Shown: positions 50,637 through 60,885 of the stretch, piece after piece | Layout: each line of letters begins with the position of its first letter | Numbering within the stretch: position 1 is the stretch's first letter | Source of the DNA: Bacillota bacterium | GTDB taxonomy: Bacteria > Bacillota > Clostridia > Christensenellales > UMGS416 | Reading direction: 5' to 3' | DNA length: 64,000 nucleotides | NCBI GenBank assembly: GCA_023398815.1 | Contig: JAEWRW010000026.1 | Coordinates: 186,001 to 250,000, forward strand | Position numbers and translations under genes: made by a program | The notes under the pieces: model-generated | What the model was told of the DNA's origin: nothing | Seen by the model: the letters and a program-made list of their open reading frames with translations, nothing else | The model's database searches: none

Positions 50637-52491
50637 GCGGTTCCTCCCAACCAAAGATGGCCACGCCGCCCCCAGGCAGCGTCCAGTTCATCCGTCCCTC
50701 CCCTGCCGGGACGGCATCCCCCAGCAGGAGTGTCATCGACCAGGGGAAACGCACCACGGTCGACCCCTCCCCGGCGTTGACGGCGGCAACAACGGCCTGG
50801 GTGGCCGTCGCACGTGTCAACAGCAGCAACCTGTCGCCCACCGCGCTCACCCGCAGGTCGCCATCGGCAAAGAGCGCGCGTCGCCCACGGCGCAGGCCGC
50901 CCAGCGCCCGGTACCACGCCAACAGTGTACCATCCTCCCGCCCCCAAGGGAAGGGGCGGCGGTTCATCGGGTCCTCAAAGCCATCGAGCCCCACCTCGTC
51001 GCCATAATAGACGCAGGGCGAACCGGGCAGCAGGTATTGCAGGGCTGCCGCCTGCCGCAAACGGGCCGTGCCGCGCTGGCGCTCTTCATCGGATAAAACG
51101 TAGGCCGCCTTCTCCGGCGGGGGCAGCGCCAGCGCAGCATCGTCACAACCCAGCAGATTGAGCACGCGCGTGGTGTCGTGGGTGCCCAGGATGTTCATGA
51201 GGCACCGGCGGGCCGGCGGTGGGTAGTGGTGGTGCAAGGTGCGCAGGGTACGGGCCGCGTCCCCGGCGGTCACGCTGCCCCGCAGGAAGCCAAGGATGGC
51301 GTCTCGCGCGGGGTAATTCGTCACACCGTCCAGCTCCCGGCCCTGGAAGTACCGCCTCCGGTGGCCGTAGCTTGTCTTGTTGGAGGCATCCTCCCACACC
51401 TCGCCAATGACGACGGCGTTTGGCTTCATCTCCTTCACCGCCTGTCGCAGGCGCTCCACATAGCTTTGGGGCAGTTCGTCCACCACATCCAGCCGGTAGC
51501 CCGAAGCCCCCGCCCTGAGCCAGTGGCGTACCACGCTATTCTCCCCCGTCAGCGTGAAGGCAATGTAGTCCTCGTTTTCCTTGTTCACCGTGGGCAGGGT
51601 CATCACGCCCCACCAGCTGGCGTATTGGTCGGGCCAATGGTCAAAGAAATACCAACCGGCGTAAGGAGAATCCTGCGACTGAGCCGCGCCCAGGCTGTCG
51701 TAGCGGCCTTTGTTGTTGAAGTACCGGCTGTCGCTGCCAGTGTGGTTGAACACCATGTCCAGCACGACGGCCATGCCCCGCTCCGCCGCCTCGGCACACA
51801 GGGCGCAGAACTCCTCCTCATCGCCCACCAATGGGTCAATACGGTGGAAGTCGCCGGTGTCGTAGCGATGGTTGGAGAAGGACTCAAACAATGGACTCAG
51901 GTACAGCGTGGTGACACCCAGCGACTCCAAGTAGGACAGCTTGGCCCGAATGCCGGCGAGGTTGCCGCCGAAGAAGTCGTAGTTCTGTTCCAACAGGCTC
52001 TTGGGGTAGAGGTTGGGCGACTCTTCCCAGCTCCTGTGAGCCTCGTAAGCCCGCAGGGGCCGGGTGGTCGGCATCTCCCCCACGCGGTGGAAGCGATCCA
52101 CGAAAATGTGATAGGTCACCCCGCCGTCAAACCACTCCGGCGTGCGGTAATCCGCCTGGTAGACGGTCAATTGGCAGGGCGCATCCTTGCCCAGGGGACG
52201 TTCCTCCCCCGACACCTCCGCCGCGAACCAATACCAGTAGAGCCCAACGGGCAGGTCATGCAGCACGCAGCGGTGGCGATCCCACCCGCGCTCGGTGTCC
52301 ACCCAGGGCATGGCGACGGCCCGCGGTTCCTCGCCATCGGCCGCCAACACAAGGCAGACCCGCCCGGCACCCAGCCGGCGGGCCACTTGCACGTTGATTT
52401 CGATGCCCTGCCCCGCCGGCACCGCGCCGCAGGGACGCTGGCAGGCCGGGTCCTGTTCGTCAAACCGATAGTCGGTCGGCATTCCACCCAT
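50626..52491 (-). CDS. GH13 alpha-amylase-family glycoside hydrolase
   Basis: A 621-aa enzyme with an N-terminal beta-sandwich (about 1-105) and a GH13 barrel beginning TYHIFVDRFHRVG. Catalytic regions: region I DMVFNHTG near 235, region II GYRLDVVDEL near 322 (nucleophile Asp), region III VIGEVWED near 355 (acid Glu) and region IV NILGTHDTTR near 425. It resembles neopullulanase/maltogenic amylase types. No signal peptide, so it probably acts on intracellular glycogen or maltodextrin. The start is uncertain; the ATG giving MGGMPTDYRF is used, other in-frame starts lie 9 nt downstream and 51 nt upstream (TTG). Confidence 0.9.
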   Translation of the reverse strand: MGGMPTDYRFDEQDPACQRPCGAVPAGQGIEINVQVARRLGAGRVCLVLAADGEEPRAVAMPWVDTERGWDRHRCVLHDLPVGLYWYWFAAEVSGEERPLGKDAPCQLTVYQADYRTPEWFDGGVTYHIFVDRFHRVGEMPTTRPLRAYEAHRSWEESPNLYPKSLLEQNYDFFGGNLAGIRAKLSYLESLGVTTLYLSPLFESFSNHRYDTGDFHRIDPLVGDEEEFCALCAEAAERGMAVVLDMVFNHTGSDSRYFNNKGRYDSLGAAQSQDSPYAGWYFFDHWPDQYASWWGVMTLPTVNKENEDYIAFTLTGENSVVRHWLRAGASGYRLDVVDELPQSYVERLRQAVKEMKPNAVVIGEVWEDASNKTSYGHRRRYFQGRELDGVTNYPARDAILGFLRGSVTAGDAARTLRTLHHHYPPPARRCLMNILGTHDTTRVLNLLGCDDAALALPPPEKAAYVLSDEERQRGTARLRQAAALQYLLPGSPCVYYGDEVGLDGFEDPMNRRPFPWGREDGTLLAWYRALGGLRRGRRALFADGDLRVSAVGDRLLLLTRATATQAVVAAVNAGEGSTVVRFPWSMTLLLGDAVPAGEGRMNWTLPGGGVAIFGWEEPHDS

Positions 52492-52514
52492 GACGGGACC
52501 GCCCGGCCCCTCTC

Positions 52515-54923
52515 CTACCCTTTGATTTTGTTGAGATGCCAAATCTTGCGGGCGTACTCCTCGCAGGCACGGTCAGCGGCGAAGATACCGGCCCCGGCGA
52601 TGTTGCGAAGCGCCATGCGCGACCACCGCGCCTGGTCGGTGTAGGCGGCGTCGGCCCGGCGCTGGGCCTGGGCGTAGTCCTCAAAGTCTGCCAGCAGCAA
52701 GTATGTGTCGTGTGTCAGCAGCGACAAGGACAGGTCGTTGAAGCGCTCGCCACCAAAGCCGGCGCTGACCGCGTCCACCGCGGCCTTCAGCCGGGGGTTG
52801 GCCTGGTAGTAGGCGCTGGGCGTGTAGCCCGCCCGCCACAGGGCGTCCACCTCCTCGGCCTTCAGGCCAAAGAGGAACATGTTGTCGTCGCCCACCTGCT
52901 GGTGGATTTCCACGTTCGCGCCATCGAGCGTGCCCATGGTGAGGGCCCCGTTGATCATGAACTTCATGTTGCCGGTACCGGACGCTTCCTTGCCGGCGGT
53001 GGAGATCTGCTCGCTGATGTCGCTGGCCGGGATGATGATCTCCGCCAGGGTCACGCGGTAATCCTCCAGGAACACGACCTTCAGCCGGTCGTCGATGCGC
53101 CGGTCGCCGTTGATGATGTCCGCCAGACGGCAGATCAAGTGGATGATGCGCTTGGCCACGTCGTAGCCCGGCGACGCCTTCGCGCTGAAGAGGAAGGTGC
53201 GCGGGTTCATGGGCAGGGACGGATTCTCGATGAGCTGCTGGTAGAGGCTGATGATGTGCAGCACATTGAGGAGCTGCCGCTTATATTCGTGCAGGCGCTT
53301 GGCCTGGGTGTCAAAGATGCTGTCGGGGTTCACGACGATGTTGGTGGTACGGCGGATGTAATCGGCCAATCGCACCTTGTTGTCGCGTTTGATGCGCCAC
53401 AGGCGGTCGAGCACCTCGGGGTCGTCGGCGTAGCGGCCGAAGTCACGGAGGGCCGCGCCGTTCTGGATGAACGCCGGGCCGCACTTCTCCTCAATGAGGG
53501 CGGTGAGCTCGGGGTTGGCCTGGCACAACCACCGCCGGTGGGCGATGCCGTTGGTCACGTTCACGAACTTCTCAGGCTCCAGCTTGTAGAAGTCCTGGAA
53601 CACCGTGCTCTTGAGGATCTCGGTGTGCAGGGCGGATACCCCGTTGACCCGGCTGCCACCCAGGATGCTGAGGTTGGCCATGCGTAGCTCGTTGTAGGAG
53701 ACGATGGCCATGCGCGCCACGGCCTCCATGTTACCGGTGCGGGCAAAGAGATCGCGGCACACCCGCTCGTTGATCTCCTGCACGATGCGCAGGATCCGCG
53801 GCAGGTGAATCTGGAAGAGCGACTCGGGCCACTGCTCCAGAGCCTCGGGCAGCACGGTGTGGTTGGTGTAGCTCACCGTGTGGGTCACGATGTACCAGGC
53901 TCGCTCCCAGGTGAAGCCGTGCTCGTCCATCAGGATGCGCATGAGCTCGGGGATGACAAGCGCCGGGTGGGTGTCATTGAGTTGAATGGCTTTCTTCTCA
54001 TGCAGGTTGTCAAGGGTGCCGTAGTGCTTCAGATGGCTGCGGACGATACGCTGCATAGAGGCCGACACCAGGAAGTACTGCTGCTTCAGGCGCAGCGACT
54101 TGCCCTCAAAGTGGTTGTCGTCGGGGTACAGCACCTTGGAGATCATCTGTGCCAGCGCGTCCTGCTCAATGGCCTGCATGTACTTGCCGGAGGAAAAGAG
54201 CTTCATGTCGAGCTGCACCGGGCTCTTGGCACTCCACAGCCATAGCTCGTTCACGACCCCATCGCCATAGCCAGCGATCGGGAACTCGTAGGGCACGGCC
54301 AACACCGAATAGTAGTCCTTGTAATCGATGCGCAGGTGTCCGTCGGACCAATCCTCGCTGAGGTTGCCGCCGAAACGCACCTCAATCATCTCGTCGAAGC
54401 GGGGCACCATCCACGGGTCACCGGTGTCGAGCCAGGTGTCGGGCAGCTCGGTCTGCCACCCGTCGGTGATGCGCTGGCGGAAGATGCCATACTCGTACCG
54501 CAGGGAGAAACCGATGGCCGGGTAGCCCAGGCTGGCCAGGGCGTCCATGTAGCAAGCCGCCAGCCGCCCCAGGCCGCCGTTGCCCAGGCCCGGGTCGCGC
54601 TCCAGGTCGTAGATGGTCTCCATGTCATGCCCGCAGTGGCGCACAACCTGCTCAAAGGTCTCCTGCAGGCCCATGTTGTAGAGGGTGTTGCGCAGCATCC
54701 GCCCCAGCAGGTACTCCATGGACATGTAGTAGACCTGACGGGCTTCCTGCTCGTTCACCTTCTTCTTGAACTCCGACCGGCGCTGCATCATCAGGTCGCG
54801 CAGCACCGAGGACAGGGTCATGTAGAGTTGTTGGTCGGTCGCCTCCTCCAGCTTGGCATTGAAGTATCGCAGCATCTTGGACGAGAGCAATTCACGGGCT
54901 TGGTGTTCGTTGAGCTTCATCAT
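52515..54923 (-). CDS. glgP: Glycogen/maltodextrin phosphorylase
   Basis: An 802-aa GT35 phosphorylase releasing glucose 1-phosphate. NGGLGRLAACYMDALASLG near 110, PEALEQWPE near 354 and the PLP-lysine block EASGTGNMKFMINGALTMGT near 640 are present; the length is standard. The ATG lies within the 3' end of glgA (32-nt overlap). Coexpression with the synthetic genes implies post-translational or flux control. Confidence 0.97.
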   Translation of the reverse strand: MMKLNEHQARELLSSKMLRYFNAKLEEATDQQLYMTLSSVLRDLMMQRRSEFKKKVNEQEARQVYYMSMEYLLGRMLRNTLYNMGLQETFEQVVRHCGHDMETIYDLERDPGLGNGGLGRLAACYMDALASLGYPAIGFSLRYEYGIFRQRITDGWQTELPDTWLDTGDPWMVPRFDEMIEVRFGGNLSEDWSDGHLRIDYKDYYSVLAVPYEFPIAGYGDGVVNELWLWSAKSPVQLDMKLFSSGKYMQAIEQDALAQMISKVLYPDDNHFEGKSLRLKQQYFLVSASMQRIVRSHLKHYGTLDNLHEKKAIQLNDTHPALVIPELMRILMDEHGFTWERAWYIVTHTVSYTNHTVLPEALEQWPESLFQIHLPRILRIVQEINERVCRDLFARTGNMEAVARMAIVSYNELRMANLSILGGSRVNGVSALHTEILKSTVFQDFYKLEPEKFVNVTNGIAHRRWLCQANPELTALIEEKCGPAFIQNGAALRDFGRYADDPEVLDRLWRIKRDNKVRLADYIRRTTNIVVNPDSIFDTQAKRLHEYKRQLLNVLHIISLYQQLIENPSLPMNPRTFLFSAKASPGYDVAKRIIHLICRLADIINGDRRIDDRLKVVFLEDYRVTLAEIIIPASDISEQISTAGKEASGTGNMKFMINGALTMGTLDGANVEIHQQVGDDNMFLFGLKAEEVDALWRAGYTPSAYYQANPRLKAAVDAVSAGFGGERFNDLSLSLLTHDTYLLLADFEDYAQAQRRADAAYTDQARWSRMALRNIAGAGIFAADRACEEYARKIWHLNKIKG

Positions 54924-56382
54924 GTTTTTTCGTCGTTCCCTCCGTTCGCTTGGGGGCGAGCTCCTGGTAAATTTTCATATATTTCCGGGCAGACGCGTTC
55001 CAGCTGTAGTCACAGGCCATGGCGCGCGCCACCAGATTTTGCCACTTCTCTCCGCCTTCGTGGAAGAACCCCAACGCCCGGCGGATGGTAAAGAGCATGT
55101 CGCGGCTGTTGTATGGGCCGAAGGTAAAGCCATTGCCCCGGGTGCTGGCATCGTCCACGCTCCCGATGGTGTCCTTGAGACCGCCCGTCTCCCGCACGAT
55201 GGGCAGCGACCCATAGCGTAGGGCGATGAGCTGAGAAAGGCCGCAGGCCTCGCTCTGGGAGGGCATCAGGAACAGGTCGGAACCGGCGTAGATCTTGCGG
55301 GCCAAATCCTCCGAGAAGGTGATGTGGGCGCTCATCTTCCAGCCAAACTTCTGCTGCATGCCCAGGAAGAGCTGCTCATAGCGCCAGTCACCGGTGCCCA
55401 GCACCACAAACTGCAGGTTCTCCCCCAGCAGCTCGTCAAGCTCCCGGGCGATGAGATCCATACCCTTGTGGTCCACCAGGCGGCTGACGACGGCCAGCAG
55501 CGGGATGGCCGGGTCCTCGGTGAGGCCAAGCATACGCTGAAGCTCGGCCTTATTGCTGGCCTTGCCGATGGCGACGTCAGCTGCGGTGTAGTTGGCAAAA
55601 AGCGCCAAGTCGTCCGCCGGGTTATAGCTGGTGACGTCGATGCCATTCAAAATGCCTGAAAGCTTGCCCGCGTTCTGGCGCAGAATGCCATCAAGCCCGT
55701 GGCTGTATTGGGGGGTCTGAATCTCCCCAGCGTAGGTGGGGCTGACGGTCGTCACACGGTCAGCGGTCACCACGGCACCTTTGACGAGGTTGAGACTGCC
55801 GGCCCACTCCAACACGCCGAAGGCCGACGCGTGGTCGAGGCCAAATACATCGCCCAGCAGCTCCGAGCCATATCTTCCCTGGTATTGTATGTTATGGATG
55901 GTAAAGACGGTTTTGATGCGCTGGTATTCGGGCCGATCGGCATACAGCAGCCGCAGGTACACCGGCGCGAGACCCGTGTGCCAGTCGTTGGCGTGCAGCA
56001 CATCGGGCCACCAATCGAGGAAGGTTGGCAGCTCCAGCACGGCCCGGGCGAAGAAGGCGAACCGCTCGCCATCGTCAAACTGCCCATAGGCCGCCGGGCG
56101 CTTGAAGTACTGTTCGTTGTCCAGGAAGTAATAGGTCACCGGACCCTGTTTGAGCTCGTAGCAGCCGCAGTACTGCTGCCGCCAGGCCAACGGCACGGTG
56201 AAGCTGCCCACAAGGCGCATTTGGGCACGGTGCTCGGGTGCCACCTGCTGGTACAGGGGCAGCACCACACGCACGTCGGCACCCAACGCCCCCAGCGCCG
56301 CTGGAAGGCTCCCAGCCACGTCGCCCAGGCCGCCGCTCTTGAAAAAGGGAGCCGCCTCACTGGCCGCAAACAACACCTTCAT
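54892..56382 (-). CDS. glgA: Glycogen synthase (ADP-glucose type)
   Basis: A 496-aa GT5 transferase. The N-terminal MKVLFAASEAAPFFKSGGLG contains the KxGGL ADP-glucose site; HANDWHTGL near 130 and the C-terminal MPSQSEACGLSQLIALRYG near 395 complete the family pattern. ATG chosen by GGGGAGGGG and the canonical N-terminus; earlier in-frame codons add foreign residues. Elongates glycogen with ADP-glucose made by the GlgC/GlgD pair. Confidence 0.97.
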   Translation of the reverse strand: MKVLFAASEAAPFFKSGGLGDVAGSLPAALGALGADVRVVLPLYQQVAPEHRAQMRLVGSFTVPLAWRQQYCGCYELKQGPVTYYFLDNEQYFKRPAAYGQFDDGERFAFFARAVLELPTFLDWWPDVLHANDWHTGLAPVYLRLLYADRPEYQRIKTVFTIHNIQYQGRYGSELLGDVFGLDHASAFGVLEWAGSLNLVKGAVVTADRVTTVSPTYAGEIQTPQYSHGLDGILRQNAGKLSGILNGIDVTSYNPADDLALFANYTAADVAIGKASNKAELQRMLGLTEDPAIPLLAVVSRLVDHKGMDLIARELDELLGENLQFVVLGTGDWRYEQLFLGMQQKFGWKMSAHITFSEDLARKIYAGSDLFLMPSQSEACGLSQLIALRYGSLPIVRETGGLKDTIGSVDDASTRGNGFTFGPYNSRDMLFTIRRALGFFHEGGEKWQNLVARAMACDYSWNASARKYMKIYQELAPKRTEGTTKKHDEAQRTPSP

Positions 56383-56438
56383 GGAACCCCTCCCCTTCTG
56401 CCGGTTGGCCTTTTCCCAATAGATACCCAGTTCCGGCC

Positions 56439-57566
56439 TCACACAACCGTCGCCTTTTCAATCATGACCGGGTGGGACTCATAGCCCATCAGCATCCGCC
56501 CGGAGCGGATGAGCGCGTCCTTGTCCACAATGGCATAGTTGAGCTGCACATCCCGCTGGATGACGCTGCCCTGCATCACGATGGAGTTTTTCACCACAGC
56601 CCCCCGCTCCACGAAGACGCCACGGAAGAGGATGGAATTTTCCACCTCCCCCTCGATAACGCAGCCATCGGCCAACAGGGAGTTGCGCACCCGGGCGCTC
56701 TGGGTGTAGTGGGCCGGCACCTCGTCGCGCACCTTGGTGAACACCGGGCGTTCCCCCAGGAAGAGGCAGGAGCGCACCGCCGGGTCCAGCATGGCCATGT
56801 TGGCGTTGAAGTAGGCCTTGACCGAGTCAATGCGGAAGGCCGTGCCGCCAAACTCATAGCCGTAGATGCGATACTCGCCCACCCGGCGCTGTATGACGTC
56901 CTTAAAGAGGCTGTAGTTGTTGCGCGCCGCCGCCTCGGAGACCAGCGTCTCAAGGAAGGACTTCTCCATCACAAAGAGTCCCATGTCGACGTTGGCGGCG
57001 CCGGTCACCGCCGGGCGGTACAGCATCGTCTGGATGCGGCCCTCTGCGTCGACCTCGTAGGTCACGTGGTGGCGGGTGTCAGCGGTCAGATCCGCCTTGC
57101 GGTACACGCAGGTGATGTCGGCCTCGGTCTCGATGTGGCGGTTGACCACTTCCTCCAGGTCGATATTGCCAATCGTCTCGCACCCGCAGAGGATGACGTG
57201 GCGGGCCTTGGAGCGGCGGATGTAGGTGTAGACCGAGGCGAGCGCCTCCAGCCAGCCGCGAAAGGCCACACCGCTGCCGCCCAGGGGGGCCGTGCGGGCC
57301 GCAAACGGCGGCAGGATGAAGAGACCGTCGCGCTTGCGGCTGAGGTCCCACTCCTTGCCGCTGCCCAGGTGATCGAGCAGCGACTGGTAGTTGCTCTGGG
57401 TGATGACGCCGACGTTGGACACGCCGGAGTTCACAAGGTTGGAAAGAACAAAATCGATGACCCGATAGCGGCCGCCAAAGGGCACCGACGCCAGGGCGCG
57501 GTGCTCGGTTAGCTCCTTCAAGTTGTCCTCATCGACGTAAGAAAAGACGATGCCCATCGCGTTCAT
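56439..57566 (-). CDS. glgD: Glucose-1-phosphate adenylyltransferase subunit GlgD
   Basis: A 375-aa GlgC paralogue. The N-terminal nucleotide loop GGxGxRL is missing (MGIVFSYVDEDNLKELTEHR takes its place), while the SVPFGGRYRVIDFVLSN block and the C-terminal left-handed beta-helix remain. This is typical for GlgD, the subunit that activates GlgC in Firmicutes and lacks full catalysis. GGAGGGCAGCT precedes the ATG. Confidence 0.95.
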   Translation of the reverse strand: MNAMGIVFSYVDEDNLKELTEHRALASVPFGGRYRVIDFVLSNLVNSGVSNVGVITQSNYQSLLDHLGSGKEWDLSRKRDGLFILPPFAARTAPLGGSGVAFRGWLEALASVYTYIRRSKARHVILCGCETIGNIDLEEVVNRHIETEADITCVYRKADLTADTRHHVTYEVDAEGRIQTMLYRPAVTGAANVDMGLFVMEKSFLETLVSEAAARNNYSLFKDVIQRRVGEYRIYGYEFGGTAFRIDSVKAYFNANMAMLDPAVRSCLFLGERPVFTKVRDEVPAHYTQSARVRNSLLADGCVIEGEVENSILFRGVFVERGAVVKNSIVMQGSVIQRDVQLNYAIVDKDALIRSGRMLMGYESHPVMIEKATVV

Positions 57567-57578
57567 AGCTGCCCTCCG

Positions 57579-58778
57579 TCAAACCGCCTCGAACTGGGCG
57601 GGGATATCAAACTGCACCATGGCGGTGGGGGGCACAACGGCCTCCCGCCCGATGCGAAGGCTGGGGCCTACCACGGCGATGCCCTCGCTCACTGACTTGC
57701 CGCCCACACAGGCGTCCTGCTCCACAATGGCACCCTCGCCCACGATGGCGTTTTGCACCACCGCGCCGTCCTCAATCACGGCGTCGGGCATGACGATGGA
57801 ACCGCGCACCAGTGCGCCTTTGCCGATCTTGACCCCGTGGAAGACGATGGAATCCTCCACCGTGCCGTAGACCTCGCTCCCCTCGGTGACCATGGAACCT
57901 TGGATGGACGACTCCGGCGCGGCGTAGTGGGGCGGCTTGACCGGGTTGCGGGAGTAAACGCGCCATTCCGGGTCATGTAGGTTCAGGAGGTTTGGTTGCA
58001 GGAGATCCATGTTGGCCTCCCACAGGCTCTCCACCGTGCCCACGTCCTTCCAGTAGCCGGTGAACTGCCAGGCCATCAGCCGCTGGCCGTCGGCCAGCAT
58101 GCTGGGGATGATGTTCTTGCCAAAGTCGTTGGACGAATTGGGATTGCGTTCGTCCTCCGCCAGGTAATGGCGCAGCGTCTGCCAGTTGAAGACGTAGATG
58201 CCCATGGACGCCTGGGTGCTCTTGGGCTTGACCGGCTTCTCCTCAAACTCGTAGATCTCGCCGTTCTCCCGTGCGTTCATGATGCCAAAGCGGCTGGCTT
58301 CCTCCACCGGCACGTCGATGACGGCGATGGTGCAGTCGGCCTTCTGCTCCCGGTGGTAGGCGATCATCTGGGAGTAATCCATCTTGTAGATGTGATCGCC
58401 GGAGAGCACCAGCACAACCTCGGGGTTGAAGGAGTCGATGTAGTGCATGTTCTGGTAGATGGCGTTGGCCGTGCCCTTGTACCACTCCCCCGCCTTGCCC
58501 CGGATGAAGGGCGGCAGGATGCTGACCCCGCCGTATTGGCGGTCCAGGTCCCAGGGTTGGCCGTTGCCGATGTAGCTATTGAGAACCAACGGCTGATACT
58601 GCGTCAAAACGCCGACCGTATCGATGCCGGAGTTGATGCAGTTGCTCAGCGTGAAGTCGATGATGCGGTACTTGCCCCCGAAGGGCACGGCCGGCTTGGC
58701 GATGTTTTTCGTCAGTACCCCCAGGCGGGAACCCTGACCACCAGCCAGCAGCATGGCAATGCATTCCTTTTTCTGCAT
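57579..58778 (-). CDS. glgC: Glucose-1-phosphate adenylyltransferase, catalytic subunit
   Basis: A 399-aa ADP-glucose pyrophosphorylase with an intact loop [16 protein letters not shown] near residue 9, [19 protein letters not shown] near 27, [11 protein letters not shown] near 128, EEKPVKPKS near 180, and a C-terminal beta-helix. First committed step of glycogen synthesis. GAGGTGACC precedes the ATG. It follows glgB by 12 nt and precedes glgD by 12 nt. Confidence 0.97.
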   Translation of the reverse strand: MQKKECIAMLLAGGQGSRLGVLTKNIAKPAVPFGGKYRIIDFTLSNCINSGIDTVGVLTQYQPLVLNSYIGNGQPWDLDRQYGGVSILPPFIRGKAGEWYKGTANAIYQNMHYIDSFNPEVVLVLSGDHIYKMDYSQMIAYHREQKADCTIAVIDVPVEEASRFGIMNARENGEIYEFEEKPVKPKSTQASMGIYVFNWQTLRHYLAEDERNPNSSNDFGKNIIPSMLADGQRLMAWQFTGYWKDVGTVESLWEANMDLLQPNLLNLHDPEWRVYSRNPVKPPHYAAPESSIQGSMVTEGSEVYGTVEDSIVFHGVKIGKGALVRGSIVMPDAVIEDGAVVQNAIVGEGAIVEQDACVGGKSVSEGIAVVGPSLRIGREAVVPPTAMVQFDIPAQFEAV

Positions 58779-58790
58779 GATATGGTCACC

Positions 58791-60782
58791 TCATCCTTTA
58801 TTGTCATCCGGGTCTTCCGGAACACCTTTGAAGTACACAACGGACAGGGGCGGTACGGTCAGGGAAAGCGACTGCGGGTGCCCATGCATGGCGATGGGCT
58901 CGGCCACCAGCACCGGGTTGCGGTGCCCCTGGCCGCCGTATTGCTCGTCGTCGCTGTTGAGCGCCTCCACCCACTGCCCGGGGGCGGGGATGCCAATGCG
59001 GTAATCGGTGCGCAGCACCGGCGCGAAGTTCAGCAGAACCACAACGTCGTCCCCCTTGCCGTCCATGCGCCGCAGGGCGATGATGTTGTTCTCCGCGTCG
59101 CCGTTGGAGATCCACTGGAAGCCGTCCCAGGAGCAGTCCTGCGCCCAAAAGGCCGGCTCGGCCAGGTAGAAATGGTTCAAATCCTGCACAAAACGCTTGA
59201 GCTGGCTGTGCCGTGGGTACTCAAGTAAGTGCCAGTCCAGCGCCTTGTCGTGGTCCCACTCAATGAATTGGCCAAACTCGCCGCCCATGAACAGCAGTTT
59301 CTTGCCGGGGTGGGCCATCATGAACCCCAGGAAGGCCCGGTCGGAGGCAAATTTCTGGTCGTACTCGCCTGGCATTTTATCGAGGAGCGAATGTTTGCCG
59401 TGCACCACCTCGTCGTGGGAGAGGGGCAGCACGAAATTCTCTGAAAAGGCGTAATGGAGAGAGAATGTCAGTTTGTTGTGCTCATACCGGCGGAAGAACG
59501 GGTCGGTGCCCATGTAGGCGAGCATGTCGTTCATCCAGCCCATGTTCCACTTGAAGTTGAACCCCAGACCACCCAGATAGGGCGGCTTGGTCACCATGGG
59601 CCAGGCGGTGGATTCCTCGGCGATCATCAGCGTGCCCGGATACTCCCCCTGCACGGCCTCATTCATCGCCCGCAGCAGGGCGATGGCCTCCAGGTTCTCC
59701 CTCCCGCCGTAGCGGTTGGGCTTCCACTGGCCGGCTTTACGGCCATAGTCAAGGTACAGGATGGAGGCCACCGCGTCCACCCGCAGGCCGTCGATGTGAA
59801 ACTGGTCGGCCCAGAACACGGCATTGGAAATGAGGAAACTGCACACTTCCTTGCGGCCATAGTCAAAAATGCGGGTGCCCCAGTCGGGGTGTTCGCGCAT
59901 CACCGGGTCAGAGAGCTCGTAGCAGCAACTACCGTCAAACTCATAAAGCCCGTGCTCGTCCTTGGGGAAGTGGGCCGGCACGACATCCAGTATGACGCCC
60001 AGCCCCGCCTGGTGGCAAGCATCCACAAAGGCCATGAAATCGTGGGGCGTGCCATACCGGCTGGTGACGGCGTAATAGTTGGTGACTTGGTACCCCCAGG
60101 AGCCGTCGTAGGGATACTCCGCCAGGGGCATCAGCTCCACATGGGTGTACCCCATGCCCTTGGCGTAGGGGATGAGCTCGTCGGCGAGCTTTAAGTAGTC
60201 AAACGGCGCGCCATCGGGGTAGGTGCGCCAGCTGCCGGCGTGCAGTTCGTATACGTTCATCGGGGTGTTGTAGGGGTCCACCTGCGCTTTGCGGCGCTGC
60301 CAGGCCTCGTCCCCCCAGTCGTACCCCTCCAACGCGTAGACCTTGGAGGCCGTGGAAGGCCGTGTCTCCGCATGGAAGGCATAGGGGTCGGTCTTTAGAA
60401 TCACCTTGCCCTGGCGGGTGGTAATGGCGTATTTGTAGGTGTCAAATTGCTTGAGGCCGGAAAGGTTGGCCTCCCACAACCCGGCATCGGTCACGCGCTG
60501 CATCGGGTGGGTTTTCGGGTCCCAGGCATTAAAATCGCCCACCACCGAAACAGCTTTGGCGGTAGGCGCCCAGACGCGAAAGACGGTGGTGTCCTTGCCA
60601 CCGGAGCGGGCAGGATGGTTGCCCATCAGTTCATAGGCGTGACGGTTCGTTCCCTCGTGAAACAGGTAAACCGGAAGATCAAGCGGCGATTTTTCCTTGC
60701 CCGTCATGGAACACCAGCTTCCGTCGATCGTTGTGTGAAACCGGAGGGTCCCTCGTCCCTCATCCTTTGGCTGTTTACTCAT
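58791..60782 (-). CDS. glgB: 1,4-alpha-glucan branching enzyme
   Basis: A 663-aa GH13 enzyme with an N-terminal CBM48 domain (RVWAPTAKAVSVVGDFNAWD near 68). The barrel regions are DVVPAHFP near 277, GLRVDAVAS near 335 (nucleophile), MIAEEST near 394 (acid) and LSHDEVVHGK near 458. It introduces alpha-1,6 branches. First gene of the operon. The start ATG has no clear Shine-Dalgarno but lies about 20 nt below the -10; an alternative ATG at 60707 would remove 25 residues. Confidence 0.95.
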   Translation of the reverse strand: MSKQPKDEGRGTLRFHTTIDGSWCSMTGKEKSPLDLPVYLFHEGTNRHAYELMGNHPARSGGKDTTVFRVWAPTAKAVSVVGDFNAWDPKTHPMQRVTDAGLWEANLSGLKQFDTYKYAITTRQGKVILKTDPYAFHAETRPSTASKVYALEGYDWGDEAWQRRKAQVDPYNTPMNVYELHAGSWRTYPDGAPFDYLKLADELIPYAKGMGYTHVELMPLAEYPYDGSWGYQVTNYYAVTSRYGTPHDFMAFVDACHQAGLGVILDVVPAHFPKDEHGLYEFDGSCCYELSDPVMREHPDWGTRIFDYGRKEVCSFLISNAVFWADQFHIDGLRVDAVASILYLDYGRKAGQWKPNRYGGRENLEAIALLRAMNEAVQGEYPGTLMIAEESTAWPMVTKPPYLGGLGFNFKWNMGWMNDMLAYMGTDPFFRRYEHNKLTFSLHYAFSENFVLPLSHDEVVHGKHSLLDKMPGEYDQKFASDRAFLGFMMAHPGKKLLFMGGEFGQFIEWDHDKALDWHLLEYPRHSQLKRFVQDLNHFYLAEPAFWAQDCSWDGFQWISNGDAENNIIALRRMDGKGDDVVVLLNFAPVLRTDYRIGIPAPGQWVEALNSDDEQYGGQGHRNPVLVAEPIAMHGHPQSLSLTVPPLSVVYFKGVPEDPDDNKG

Positions 60783-60789
60783 TCAAATC

Positions 60790-60817
60790 TTGCGATACAA
60801 GTATATCATGCTATACT
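60790..60817. promoter_or_regulatory. Overlapping divergent promoters of glgB and mscL
   Basis: Plus strand: TTGCGA, 16-nt spacer, TATACT with TGC upstream, for mscL. Minus strand: TGATATACT (60808-60800), extended -10 for glgB. The two -10 boxes form an inverted repeat AGTATA/TATACT separated by 6 nt, so the operons probably compete for polymerase or share a regulator. Confidence 0.6.
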
Positions 60818-60885
60818 AAAAATAGCCATCCGCAAAACGGCTGGCCTGCCATTTTCAACAATTTTAACAGAACGGGAGTGGGATT

